A stretch of 64,000 nt of DNA from contig JAGYLU010000001.1 of NCBI GenBank assembly GCA_018400755.1, forward strand, positions 62,001 through 126,000, in the 5' to 3' direction. Each line of letters opens with the position of its first letter. The first letter of the stretch is position 1. A program made the position numbers and the translations under genes. The notes beneath the pieces are model-generated. The model saw nothing but the letters and a program-made list of their open reading frames with translations. It ran no database searches and was not told where the DNA came from. Below, in pieces: positions 1-11,910 of this stretch. Source of the DNA: Acholeplasmataceae bacterium. GTDB taxonomy: Bacteria > Bacillota_I > Bacilli_A > Acholeplasmatales > Acholeplasmataceae.

Positions 1-1114
1 TGTATAAAAACGGTTCCCAACGGTCACATAAGAGATGCCATAGAAGGCATCACCACGTTCAAAGAGACCGGTGACGTAGGCGTGTCTGATGTGTGTCTGA
101 CCATCATAGACACTGATCAGACCCCCAACCATGGCATAGGTGGTTCCAATCAACTGCGCGTTCACATACGCATGTTCGATGACATTGATCGGGGTAATCA
201 GCGGATCCCTATCAGGATAACGTTCGATCATGAAGCCACTGTGAAATCCGAGTAGCCCGCCAATATAAGCCCCTTGGGCACTGATCGTACCTTCAAATGA
301 GACATAGCGATAAACCGATCCATATGATGCACCAACCAGACCCCCGATGGTCCCATACTTTGCCCCGGTGATTGTGCCTTCGACATGGGTGTTGGTGATG
401 ATTGAATCATAGGCCTCCGATGCCAAAACGCCTGCCACCATCGTGGTTGTTCCCGGATCAAAACCTTCAAGATCGATCAACGCGTCTTCGATGATCAGAC
501 CATCGATCTGGGCTTCATCCAAGACTTTGAAAATGCCTTGTGTCGTCGAATGATCGATGGCGTTGACCCCGCGGATGACAAACCCTTCAGGATTCACAAT
601 CACGCCTGAGAACCGGGGAATCTGAACCCTTTGATGCGTCAAGTCGATGTCTTCCGTCAGATAGAAGCGGCCATCTGGCATCGAACTTAAGGCTGAGACG
701 AAATTCTCTGATGTCAGTTCATTCCAGGAAGGATGGTGTTGTTCATACTGGATCCGGTAACCAAGCGCGACCTCGGCGACCAATTGATCGTTCTCATAAA
801 GATAAAGGGTATAGTTGACGATGCCGTGACGTAGCACGGTATATTCAAACCGGTGATTTGAATACGCATATGGGTCTGTCGCATTCGTCTCGGTCGGTCG
901 GTTGTTGCCAAGAATCACCCGGTTGAATGTATAGATTGAAGCCAGTTCGTCAAGCTTCAGATCCAATGACTCACCGACGCCGACAAAAAGTGCGTCCGCC
1001 ACCTGATCGTCATAACTGAAATCAATCTGCTTTTGATGGTCAACAATCTTGACTGGAATCATCGCCAATCCGATCATCACATACACGAGGAATGAATACC
1101 TTGTTCATATTCAT
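1..1114 (-). CDS. GLUG-motif surface/secreted protein, C-terminus beyond the window
   Basis: The minus strand is open in one frame from about 1104 to the left edge, roughly 365 codons. After a short hydrophobic N-terminus (VYVMIGLAMIP) comes an extracellular-looking region. From about residue 200 there are GLUG-like turns typical of beta-helical adhesins, such as TIGGLVGASYGSVYRYVSFEG, GAYIGGLLGFHSG and YAMVGGLISVYDG. The natural start is probably the ATG at 1114, which overlaps the stop of the upstream ABC ATPase gene (ATGA). That start is one base out of frame with the long ORF, so a small indel near 1095 is likely; in-frame alternatives are GTG 1086 and ATG 1077. Coupling to an ABC ATPase suggests a membrane-linked or exported product. 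Function is unknown; the family call rests on repeat pattern only. Confidence 0.6.
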
Positions 1115-1830
1115 ATGGCCAACCTCTTCATCTCATCTTTCACGTATTCTTCAACCGACATATGATACTCAGATCTGATCGTCTCGACATCAATCACTTC
1201 AATCTCAGAAGGTGATTTGATGAAGAGCACCTTTCCGGCAACGGTCTCAAACTGATTGATCTGGTGGGTGGCAATCACAAACGCCTTGTCCTCATCTGCC
1301 CGATTCAAGCATCATCTTTCTCAAACGTCTCATCAAAGACTTATATCGGACATTTGGAAATGGCTCATCAATCAAAATAGAGAACATCATAAGAGCAAAG
1401 GACATGGCTCAAGATTTTCTTCTGGCCATCGGATAGCCGTCTGACCGTCTGGTGGTATCAATCTTGAAGGCATCAAGAAGCGCTTTCGCACTCTTATGGA
1501 AAAAGGTGGGGTTCACCAAACGATGGAAATCAAGCAAGTCGCTCACGCCTGAGAGGGGTAATAGGCCGTATGTGATGGCATGTAACTTTGCTCATTCTTT
1601 GTGTGATGGACCATATTCTAACGTGTCACGGTGGTTGCGCCAATCCTCGCAAGCACTTTTGAGCAAAGGTTGATTTCCAATCCCGTTTCTTCCAAACAAG
1701 CAAATAAATCTCATCGCGCAAGATGGTGATTGCGCTTGAAGACAATTTTGATGTCATCACCATATATTCCTGTAAAGACTACCTTGATGATTAGCCTTTT
1801 GCCCTCCTTGACTCTCTTTGAAGACATGGT
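1111..1830 (-). pseudogene. ABC transporter ATP-binding subunit, multiply frameshifted
   Basis: All ABC ATPase motifs can be read on the minus strand but in different frames. The Walker A region near 1670-1695 reads GRNGIG then loses frame; GGAAATCAACC appears where GGAAAATCAACC would give GKST, a one-base loss in an A run. The signature LSDGQKKIL lies near 1400-1440 and the Walker B/D-loop remnant LIDEPF near 1355-1380. The C-terminal part with the H-loop (VIATHQINQFE) is intact at 1111-1308. The 5' boundary is uncertain. It would supply ATP hydrolysis for an exporter or lipoprotein-type transporter, and its stop overlaps the GLUG gene start. Broken by at least three indels; real decay or consensus error are both possible. 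Confidence 0.65.
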
Positions 1831-1839
1831 CGATGTCAG

Positions 1840-2369
1840 CTTTACAAGCTTTCGTAACATCGACATATGCCTTGGTTTTCTTCTCACTTAAATAAACCAG
1901 CTTTGTTGTTCAATCGTTGTCCTTCATCCTCGGTCACAAAGTTCAAGGTGCCATTGGGTATGATCAGTCCGTCCGAAAGCAACGCCCGATAAACCCGCCT
2001 TCATCGTGTTCGGATTGACTTCAAGCTCTCGACCGCCATATCCCTGATGGAGGGAAACATCTTTTGAGCCTGGTTTCCTTTGACCACTGTGCATGCCGAT
2101 GCGCAAAAGCATCAGCAAGCCGACACATAGATGGAGATGTTGGGGTCAATTCTAAGATCCGATCCCTCCTGTGCCATCTAGGTAGTACAGTGATATCATA
2201 TAAAGAAAACGCTTTTGACAAGCGTCTTTTTAGCACTTTCATTGATTTGATCAAAACGACGCATCACCCCCAAGTCAAAACCGTCCGGATGTATAGGCTC
2301 GTTGTTTGATGATGGGCTGTGAGTCTCTTCATCGCCTTTTTCAAAACGCGTGCGGAAGACTGATGTCAT
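1840..2369 (-). other. Broken unrecognised coding region
   Basis: Between the U32 tail and the ABC ATPase the minus strand shows protein-like stretches, for instance an ATG at about 2369 followed by a charged ~60-residue peptide, then YVDVTKACKADIDHVFKE near 1820-1870. No frame stays open and no family was recognised. It may be another transporter component or an extension of the ATPase gene. No RNA structure or repeat was seen. Confidence 0.3.
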
Positions 2370-2385
2370 CTCTTAACACAGCGAT

Positions 2386-4579
2386 TCAGTTGTGAACTCT
2401 AGCACCGAATTCTTGATGTTGGCTTTCGATCGACGCTGACATGAGCTTACCGATTGAGTGGTTTGTCGTTTGTATCCGATGTTGCAGGCGCGAATCCCTG
2501 ACCAATGGGAACCAAAGATCGACACGGTCTGAGCGAGTAGGGATCCTTTCACACAAATGGCAATCCCTTTTGGTCATGAACGTTTTGGCAATCGACAATA
2601 TTTGGGAGATCATCGTGTCAACTCTGTCATAGACCAATATCCTGATTGATGCGCTTGTAATGTTTGAAATAGTCATAGCGAAAGACGCGCCGCCGATGCT
2701 TCCGAGACAATACCTTGTTGACGTGATGATTTGACAAGAGGGCGGCACTATGAATGTTCGTGACGTTCATGTATTGGCCGGCACTTTCTGCGCCGATCGA
2801 TCCTGCAAGACGATCAGCGGTGTTGTTGATGACAACTGATGCTTTGGAAGACTCAATGTGATGGGTTTTGACGGGTCGCATCATCCAAGATGCCAAGCGA
2901 TCAGTTTCTGAAAGCCGGTCATCCACATAGACGGTCTTGATGCCCAGTTTTGGCAAGGTGTACATCAGCCTCGAGCAGTAAGGTCGACGATACCAAAATT
3001 TATCAGTTCCAGCACGGGCGCCATATCTTCGCGCTTGTTCCGGTGATTGGCCAAACACGCCATTGCTCGCGCGTTTCTCGCGTGCGCTTGTGATCAAGAG
3101 AATGGCCTCACGTCTGATCTCGTTTAGCACTTTCACAGGGACAAACAGATCTTTTGCCATGACCACCTTCAAGGCCTTGATCATATAAGGGGTATTGCCT
3201 AGTTTGGAGAGTTGCAAGGTGACTTGTGCCGCGGATGTTTCTTGGGTGATCGCGGCCTCAACCACATGCTTTGAACACACCTCAATTGGATGTGTGCCAT
3301 CGGTGACCTTAAGACAAACCGGTCTGTCTTTCTCAATCACGACAACAAACTCAAGGGCAATCAACATCCTGTTCGGATCAAGATAGACGCTTAACTGTTT
3401 CTCAAGATCGATATCGGTCGTCTTCATCACTTTGGAACCGACTGTCATCCGCTTTTTGACATCAAGGGTGATGACATCGCCGGCCTTGGCGTGACTGACG
3501 ATGCCCTGATCGGTTAGGATCCTTGAGACCGACTCCCCATCATCAGTGGTGGGACTGATGATCCGATAGCCATCATGAAGGCTGAGATCATCAGAGAGCT
3601 TGATGGTCACTTTGTGGTTGGTTGAAGCAATCACTTGCCCAATTTGAACCCCTTGGTGATTGGGCCTGAAATCACTGACGATCTCATTTGGTGGCGCATC
3701 AAAGAGATATCCTTTTGTAAAAGACCGATTGAACACCCTTTTCAAGGCATCTATCTCTTTGTCTTTGTCAATCGGCTCTTGGTCCAAAATCGCTTTGACG
3801 GCCTTCTTATAGGACAACACGGCTTGGATGACATACGTCGGTTTTCGCATCCGTCCCTCGATCTTCATGGCATCCACACCGGCATCAATGAGTTTTTCCA
3901 CATGGTCGATGGTCATAAGATCTTTGGCGGAAAGCAGGTAGGTCTTCTCTGATACCTGTTGATTGCCCTTGTAGAGCGTATAAGGCAGGCGACATGGTTG
4001 GGCACATTCCCCGCGGTTTCCTGAACGTCCGCCAAGCATTGAACTCATCAGGCATTGTCCGGAATAACCGATACAAAGCGCGCCGTGGACAAAGACCTCA
4101 ATCTCAATCTCGACTTCCTTCTTGATGGCTTTGATGGTCTCAATTGAGGTCTCCCGGGCAAGGACAATCCGTTTGACACCGAGCGTTTTCAGGAAACGGA
4201 CCTGATCGATGTGATGGGTATTTGATTGGGTGGAGACATGAATGTCAACCGCCGGATAGCGTTTTGTAAAAAGTTGGATCAGGCCCAAGTCGGAAACGAT
4301 GAAGGCATCGACATGATGGCTTGCCAACATGTCGGTATAGACCAAAAGGTCATCGATCTCATCATCAAAGACGAGCGTATTGATGGTGACATAGACCAAA
4401 ACACCACGCACATGCGCATAGCGGATGACCTCTAACAGCTCATCATCTTGAAAATTGTCCGCATACGCCCGCGCGCCAAACCTTTTGCCTGCCAGATAGA
4501 TGGCGTCAGCCCCACTGTTGATCGCCCCGATCAAAGATGCCATACTGCCGGCAGGAGCAAGGATTTCGATGTTTTTCAA
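2386..4579 (-). pseudogene. U32-family peptidase with DUF3656-like tail, frameshifted near its C-terminus
   Basis: The first 650 codons (4579 to 2627) are intact: EILAPAGSM at the start, HGALCIGYSGQC and RGECAQPCR cysteine motifs characteristic of U32 proteins, then DAMKIEGRMR. U32 members act as collagenase-like peptidases or in tRNA/ubiquinone hydroxylation; long Firmicutes forms carry a C-terminal extension. That extension continues in another frame from about 2640 to 2386, with VYDRV, AKTF, CHLC and FPLVRDSR matching the family's usual C-terminal zinc-binding-like block. One indel near 2630 therefore separates the tail. Possible products are a truncated 650-residue protein or, if the indel is an assembly error, a protein of about 730 residues. 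Confidence 0.8.
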
Positions 4580-4665
4580 AAAGTGTCACCTCAGATTCTG
4601 ATGAGACCATTATACACGCAAATTGATCTTTATAGGGGCAACATCACCATCAAAAACGTGAACCC

Positions 4666-5745
4666 TCAGACAAACATGGGTTCAATGATCGTGATGGTCT
4701 TCTGGTCAAAGTCAACCGCTGTCTTCACGCCATACGGCAAGACCGTCCGCGGATACGCGTGACCAACGTTCACATTCATCAACGTCGGACAATCATATTG
4801 ACGGGATATGTGCTCCAGGACCCTCTTGTACGCTTCATAATGGACTTCATTTTGAGGTTTTCCAACGATCATCCCTTGGATGACTTCTAAGATCCCGCGA
4901 TTACCAAGTTCGCTTAACATGGTCTCAAACAGCTTTAGGTGAGGGTTGTTCCTCGCTTAACTTCATAATGAAAGGATAGTTGATGCCCATGCCTCGAGTG
5001 CGATGACCAACCCATAGTCATATGGTTTTCTGCTCACTGATATTCGATCCGGTGGCAGCATCAAGTAGCACCCGCGCATCCCTCCATAGAGCGTCCCGCG
5101 TAAGAGATGATGCCGTGCCCGTGAACGTTGTTTCTATAACCCCGTTTTTCAACGTGTTCGCTGCGTTTTGTCCCAAGCGCATGAATGGAAAAATCATCTG
5201 CTCCCGCGACTTACGGGACTAGATGCGATCGTAATTGAACGTCGAGCCAAAGAAACAAGAAAGCCTCTTCGGTATAGGAAGCATGTTATCCCGGCCTGGA
5301 AAGACGCTTAGGACATTCGGGGCCATAGTAACTTGTCGCTAAGTTTGTAAAACATCAGGTGGTTGTTGGTCGTATCGAAACCGGTGAAATTTCTTGGGCG
5401 TGTTCATCACGGCATCAAGAAGGCCTTGTCTTCCATCGTATACGCAAGTAACAACGGTACGTCTCATCGCCTCCGATAAATGATGCCTCTCGATGTCGTG
5501 ACGAAAACGCCTGTTTCAAATCGCTCGCCCTGGCTTCAGGATGCTCTTCGAGATAGCTTGTCCCTTTCAGGTGTTTTTCCATCAGTGACAAGTTCAAGTC
5601 CAAATGACCTGAGCTTGATGCCAAGGTCCAACTGATGCTTCAAATCCTTTTCCCCAAGAATCCCTGAGGAGAGACTCACAATCGCGACTTTGTCTCCTTC
5701 TTTCAAGTGTCTGGGTTTGTTCCAACTTTTCTCATCGGCTCTTGA
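4666..5745 (-). pseudogene. S66 LD-carboxypeptidase / MccF-like protein, frameshifted
   Basis: The N-terminal block (KPRHLKEGDKVAIVSLSSG) at 5745-5650 and the following LKGTSYLEEHPEARASDLKQAF match the S66 family start. The C-terminal block is open from 4920 to 4666, with QGMIVGKPQNEVHYEAY and NVNVGHAYPRTVLPYG containing the conserved GHA-P segment. In between, the frame changes several times. S66 enzymes cleave the L,D bond of murein tetrapeptides in the cytoplasm or give immunity to peptide-nucleotide antibiotics. The gene runs toward the U32 gene with a short gap. At least three indels or stops break it. Confidence 0.7.
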
Positions 5746-5779
5746 CCAAAAGCACCTTTCAAACATACCATCCATAGCG

Positions 5780-6890
5780 GGACGAACACAATGATGAACA
5801 CATTCAGCACGGTGTCATACCATGAGTGTAGTCATTGCACTCAAATCAAAATAAGACTGATGATAGAAATTCCTTCACGCCAAAAATGTACATGCTGCTA
5901 ACGTATATAAAGACCTGGGATAATGACATTTATCATTTGAGTAAAAACGATTTGAAACCTAACCTGGATAAAGGGATGGTCTTGTAAGGTTCTCACAATA
6001 TTCTGCATGATTTTCACATTTGTGTATTTTTTCTTTTCGGAATCAAGTAAATGAGAAAATAGTTGTTGCCTTATCAATCGTCTCTTCTGCATTTTGTATC
6101 AATTTCGCTTCTCAAGTTCCAGCTTTGCCTTAGAGTATAATCTCTTAAAAGAAGCGATTTATTGGTCAACTCAGTTGTACATCAAGCTCTTGATTTTTTG
6201 AATACCGGTGTTCATGCAAATCAGCGAGCCAACAAAATCACCTTGAAGATATTTCCTTATTTGCTTAGGGATTTTGGACACGGATAAAATAGTTTGTTTT
6301 TCTATAACCTGTCTCTTCAAACAATCGATCACTTGATCTCCTGTGACTCTTCTTCAAAAACTGCAACATCATAATCACCAACTCTCGACTGCCACCCGCC
6401 CTATCAAAATGGACAGACCGTAATCGTAGACATCTTCATTGGTCTCGCAAATGAATACTTTGGTACTGTTAAGCTTTGAACAAAGCATAAGCTTTGTCGA
6501 ATTGTTTTTCATGGATGTATAGCGATGCCTTAATCGAATCAAGCAATCCAAGCTTTACTTTAACCTTATAACCAGCATCTATGCATCTTTTGATTTCTTG
6601 CTGATTGTTCAATCACAGATACCCCTCTTCAGGCATATCCATCGCCACATATGAATAAATCGTAACCCCAGTGAAATCCAAATATCTTTCAATCGTCTCG
6701 GATGTTACGAATATCTGTAATCTTTGAAACGCTTCTTCCAAATGTTCAATGGAGTCATTGGTGAACCGCTTTAAGAAAATATATGTGAAGTTTCAATAAA
6801 CTGAGAATTTTATATGCGATATCGTACTCATTCGATTTGCTCTTTTTAGTTCTTTATTATAATAATTTCAATCCCTTGGAGAAATTTGAG
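5780..6890 (-). other. Degenerate AT-rich stretch with TPR-like fragments
   Basis: No long ORF exists. Minus-strand fragments read as helical, TPR-like protein: LLDSIKASLYIHEKQFDKAYALFK near 6590-6470 resembles a tetratricopeptide repeat, and EEAFQRLQIFVTSETIERYL lies near 6750-6690. Pieces are joined by frameshifts and stops. They may be the C-terminal repeat region of the NACHT gene just upstream or a separate TPR regulator. A 64-codon open fragment (6092-5898) ends the stretch. Confidence 0.3.
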
Positions 6891-8230
6891 ACTCCACTCA
6901 ACTTGCGGTTCATTTAGCGACCAATCCATCTTTATCGGAAGATTCAAACAACTCTGCAAAATACGCTTTCAACTTTCCTCGTACATCTCATGCCCGCATT
7001 CATCTGCCACTGTCAAGACTTCAAAAAATAAGCCAAAAAAACCATTGTCTTATAATCATTGTATTCAAACTTGAATTGTAGTGTCAAATCTTTGATTTGT
7101 GAAAACAAATCACTCAATGTCTGCTTTGTTGTCAACGCCCATGCTTTGAGAAATTGAATGTTTTCGATGTGAGACCCTGAATGTGTTCCCCCTTGCATCT
7201 GGATGATAAAACATCCTGATTGAATTGATGAAGCTCAAGCATCCAAAACTTGAATTCCCATTCTCAATCAAATTGGCCAAAATCATCAATTGTCAATGAA
7301 TCGTTTGTCACGATCAATATCATGAGAATTTGGACAAATTTGTTAAAATACTTGTCGCCATACTTGCTCTTAATCGTAGTGAAATAGTCTTCATAGGAGA
7401 TCTGCTGTCAACATGAAGTTAATGCTTGGCTCGATTTCTCTTGCTCCCGCAATCTCGCTCACAGGAATTCTAAGCGAAACCAATTCTTTTTATATTGTTG
7501 TTCTAGGATATAGTATACTCTCATATCTCATGGACTCGGAAATTGTCTCCCTGATGACTGCAGTCAAATCAAAGTACTCCTTTTCTTCCCCAAGTAATCG
7601 GCTAAAGTCACTAAAACTGATTCTTCCAAATATTGTTGTTTAAACTCGACATACTCATCTTGATTCAACGTCCACTAAACTTTGGTACATCATCAAATCT
7701 CCAAACATTCCACATATTATAGCCATAAAGCCCATCTTGTCAGGCGTTCTTGATGATGACAATGAAGATGCCCTCATCTAGGAGACTGGTGTCACTTGGA
7801 ATAAAGTCAATAATATTGTTTCCGATTTGCTCTTTGAGTTCATCAAGCCCATCGAATAAAAAAAAAATGATTGACATTTTTAAAGAAACTACTCTTGGTT
7901 TAGTACTCAAGAGTTCTTTGCCTGGCGAATCTGATTCAATATTGAGATAAGGAATTCTTCCGACCTTTTCCCTGATTATCATCATGACTAAAATTTCATA
8001 TAAGGTGTTTTGAAACTCATACACTTTTGCTGCCAAAAGCAGTTAATTGACATAATACGTTCTGATGGATGTTGGGAATGTGAATCTTGTTCATGGAAAT
8101 GCATCCAAGGCTCTAATAAATGTTGACTTCCCATACCCTTCCCATTTGAATCATACCGATCTTTGATTTTGATTCAATAATATCTTCCAACCAATTGACT
8201 AAAAATCTCGGTTCAACAAATCCTCAATAT
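6890..8230 (-). pseudogene. NACHT-type P-loop NTPase remnant (possible defence gene)
   Basis: Minus-strand motifs appear in the order of NACHT/STAND proteins. FVEPRFLVNWLEDIIES (8220-8161) is the typical pre-P-loop segment. It is followed about 20 residues later by Walker A EGYGKSTFIRALDAF (EGYGKST at 8141-8121), then Walker B IIFFLFDGLDEL near 7875-7835 and IDFIPSDTSLLDEGIFIVI after it, where NACHT proteins usually have an ITSR sensor. Frames change between motifs, so no intact protein is encoded. Downstream fragments (7198-7013 and 7680-7480) are helical and could belong to the same gene. Bacterial NACHT proteins often act in anti-phage defence; that role is inferred. N-terminal effector and true ends were not identified. 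Confidence 0.6.
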
Positions 8231-11040
8231 TGAGGACTTTTTTCCCCAATCTCCTTCTCTCAAAGATAAATATCGTCATGACGAAGAAGATGCCATCGCT
8301 GGTGGAAGTTTGTCGATTAATTGAGCAAAATCATTGTTGCGGAATATTTCTCTTTTCCCTTTAAATTGATCATGTTCATGGGATTCTTTTCTCGAAATGA
8401 AACTATCAAGGTACGGAAAAACTGGCGGGATAATCGTGCTAAAATTTTTTGATTATGATTTTCGGAGTTTCTCATCCTTTAGTAAAATAAACTTGAATAC
8501 CTGCTAAATCGAGTAGCTGTAATCCCTTCCCCTTTGCCCTAAACATGATTTGAGTAATAGTCCTGATGCGCGCATCAAAACTCAGTTATTTCCATTAATC
8601 TGGACTTGTACATCGTCATACATAATACTATCATCTTCGAGCATGAGGGCAATTACGTTAATAGTCTTGTTACGCCAATGGACAATATCGACCTTGTCAA
8701 CCTGAGCTTGATGATGCGAATACAACCGTTTCGGACACAATGTTATGAATGACCTCAATTGTATTTTTTATATTGTTTAAGTAACTTCTCAAAATTTGAA
8801 CCAAATAACTTCTCCAATCTCCTAATGAATGTTTTTTTTGAGTTAAAGGACTAAGAAAACGGTTGTTTGGTCATCCGCGTATGCGTCTTGGTTAACGATT
8901 GAGGCAAATATAAGGACTGGAATTCGTAAGAATTTCGGGTATATGTCTTTGATTTGAAACATTGCTCCATAGATTTGCTTGTTTTCAATCGTGGTTTTCA
9001 ATTTAAAATACTCGTATGCGATGATGAAATTGTAATCCTGATAATGCCAAGCTGTAATTCCTCTTCATTGCCAAGGATGATTTCCGCCCAAGTCTTGTGA
9101 CACTTTTTTGCATTTCAATACACCCGATCATAAACAAGCGTTTTTCATTTCATGATTACAATGACATCCGTATCCAATCCCCCAATCACTCGGTTTCCTG
9201 AGTCATTTCTTTCTTTTGACACAATAAATAATGAGTTCATACAAAGCAGTCCTATCAAGCATGCGATAAACAAATAAGCATCATTGGTAATGAGGATGTT
9301 TCTATGGACAACTCGCATAACTTGGAAACAACTGTATTGAAATTTGGCAAAAAGCAAATTATAGCGACAATCAACCCGATTTTTGCTATTCTTCTTATTG
9401 CTGTCTCGATTCTTATTCTCTCTATTCGATTCTAATGTCATATTCCAACCTAGGGATTTGCTCGCCTTGTTCCAATCCGCTAACTTTGACATGATAATCT
9501 AAAAGCAAGGCATCGATATTCAATTGAATGGTAATGCATTGTAATAATTCTTATAATTTGTATTGTTTTATAAATCATAATGAATATGATTGACGTAAAT
9601 TTCCAATTGCCATTTTTAATACGCACAAGACTCATGGCGTATTCAATCACATGCTCACTCATTTTTCTACCGAATATTCTTTTTCAATATCCCCATTGAT
9701 ATGCAACAATGTGTATCTTTGATTTAGTAACACTAAATAAATCATGAAGTATATTTTATTAAGGGCGCCATTCTTTGTAAAAAATTACTTGTTATGTGAT
9801 TATATTATCGTCGTTTGTCAACGAAACGAAACATGATACCTTCAAGTTGATGTACCTAACGTCATATTGTCAAAACCCTGAAAGAACAAAGGACTTGACT
9901 TCATTCCTAGATATTTTATAGGATTGTTTATAACCCTCTCGATAATATGGCAGCTGTCTTACCAACATCGTCTCATCATACTGCCATGACACAACAGTGG
10001 TAAATGGATGTGCCCTCACTTGCTATGTACCTCTATGAACCTGACATAACCCGAGTCTGTCCAAAATAGCACTATATAGAAACTTTAGATTAACTTCTCC
10101 ACTCGTAAGAGTCTTTATCAATCTTCTTTTAAAAATGATATTCTGAAGTTTTGATTTTATCATCTTCAAAAAATAGTTCGTTTTTATCGCTTTGATATTG
10201 ATTTCGATAAGATATCGAAATGAGAATTCAAACCCACATTTTTGGAAAACACATAAATGAGATGTTTACATAAACCGAGAGAGGTGAATCTCCCTTGATT
10301 TCCAGAATACTCAACGTGATTCGTCTTCTCGTGTTAGCGATTCGTATACAAACATCATTATCATGATTAGAAAGGCAATAGATCGACCTTCGACAATAAT
10401 TGCTCTCGATTGAAATTCTATATGATGTAATCGTTTAAAACCAATGTCATCATCGCTGACCAGACATTGGTACATATCTCATAGCGATGAATCACTGAAT
10501 CTTAGCAAGTAAAAATGTGTCAAAATCCCCTGGTAACTAAATGGTATAACGTGTTTGATATGCTCGCAATTATTTCACCATGAAATACCCATCAATAAGT
10601 CAAACTGAATATTAGTCATGGATTCACGATTCGACATTACTAAAAACATACCAAATATGGTATTAATCATACCATAAAGCACTAAATCACATAACCAGGT
10701 ATGTCCGAAAAGCGGCAGTATACATGTTCTAGCACTATTTTCTTTGCCTTTAAAACTTAATATGGATCAGCTGTGCAATCCTGTATGTGGAAAGGCGGAC
10801 CATTTTCTTGATAACTAAGGGGTTATGTGGGACACAATCATAAATAATCACAATATATTTAATGTATTATACCATATTTGAATAATCAATTAATCAATCT
10901 CCGATACTATTCCGCCTACTTGTTGGCAAACCAATTGTTGTCTTTCTTCATATCATGATGTTAGGTTGAAGATCTCAACTATTGTCCCCATACTTCCAAA
11001 CAAATCGAAACAACTTGTTTCTCAACAATTGCTTTAGTAC
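8231..11040. other. Gene-poor degenerate accessory stretch
   Basis: The stretch is AT-rich with only short ORFs. The longest (minus, 9492-9145, 115 codons; minus, 9662-9480) encode lysine/asparagine-rich peptides without recognisable motifs and may be the broken N-terminal effector part of the NACHT gene. No tRNA, CRISPR or transposase was seen. One clear palindrome is recorded separately at 10656-10676. I see nothing else that can be supported. Confidence 0.35.
10656..10676. repeat. Short palindrome TATGGTAT-N5-ATACCATA
   Basis: Perfect 8-bp arms separated by five bases. It resembles a protein-binding operator more than a terminator because no T-run follows. The TGGTAT half-site also occurs before the Phd antitoxin gene near 34340-34365, so both could be toxin-antitoxin-type operators. 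Confidence 0.35.
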
Positions 11041-11088
11041 GTGCATTTCTCGATGAGATTACTCGATAAGTCATCTGTCATACCTCCT
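10993..11088 (-). pseudogene. Small ORF with a strong ribosome binding site, probably a gene start remnant
   Basis: A GAGGAGG sequence at about 11085-11091 (minus strand) precedes two overlapping ATGs. The frame starting MTYRVISSRNAR runs about 31 codons to a stop. The strong ribosome site and short frame suggest the 5' end of a broken gene. No family can be assigned. Confidence 0.25.
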
Positions 11089-11239
11089 CGTCCACCTGCC
11101 TAATTTATTCAAATGGGTAAATTTATCATTTTTGATTTCATGGCTGTTTTGTTAATCAGCTTTATGCGTCAATAAAAACCTCCGTATCAAAGTTTATGTT
11201 TATCGACAATGAAATCTTACTGCTTCCTTTCTTCCCACA

Positions 11240-11793
11240 ACTCACCATGTAAACCTTTTCAGTTGCTTCACAGTCCGCTGCCATGACAACGCCACTTGTG
11301 ACTTCCAACATGGTATAGACGGTATGTCTGTAGGTATAAAAACACGGATGCCATAAATATCCAGGTCACTTGAGTTTCTAGAGTCTTTCAATTCTTTATT
11401 GGTTATTGTTTCAATAATGCCGCCTGCTGGACTTTCAAGCTGTTCCTTGTTCTTGTGCATGACAAGCATCTGGAAACGGGCTTTCGTGATTGGCAATCTG
11501 ACATCTTTTGAGAGTCCCATCGGACCCTTTCGATTTCAAAAACCGTCACATCGGAAAACGGTGCCTCAAAGAGAATCTTTTGGGGTTTTCCACATCCCGT
11601 GTTGAACCGTATACAATGTATCCTTGCCAATCTACAAATAGGCTTCTGCGGAAACGTGCTGGTGATAGGGCCGATCAGATTCTTTCGGATTCATCCTTCT
11701 GACTTGCTTGACTTGAGTCTTCACAAAAAGCTCGCGATCATCAAGATAAGACTCTTTCTTCATGATCTCAATCACTTGATTTTGTTTCATTGT
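11240..11793 (-). pseudogene. Unrecognised protein gene, frameshifted
   Basis: A GGGGAG ribosome site precedes ATG at about 11790, giving MKQNQVIEIMKKESYLDDRE and about 50 open codons. Protein-like sequence then continues in other frames (11630-11510, then 11520-11242). The pieces are collinear and together would give about 180 residues. No motif was recognised. It is separated from the macro-domain gene by a short AT-rich gap. Confidence 0.4.
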
Positions 11794-11910
11794 TTCTCCC
11801 CTTTTCGCGATTAAATTGTCCTTTAACTCTCTTGTTACATGTTTATTATAGACCGAGGTTAAGAAAAAAGTAAATAGTGATTCGGTGTTTTAAAACACTT
11901 TTTGGTGCTT

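Noticed and set aside
2386-2748. A separate 120-codon gene after the U32 peptidase
   Set aside because: Its second half is the out-of-frame U32 C-terminus; the first half is a shadow of the U32 ORF, so it is not an independent gene.
5780-11040. CRISPR array or prophage in the gene-poor stretch
   Set aside because: No regularly spaced repeats, integrase, tail or capsid motifs were found; the stretch looks like broken coding DNA.
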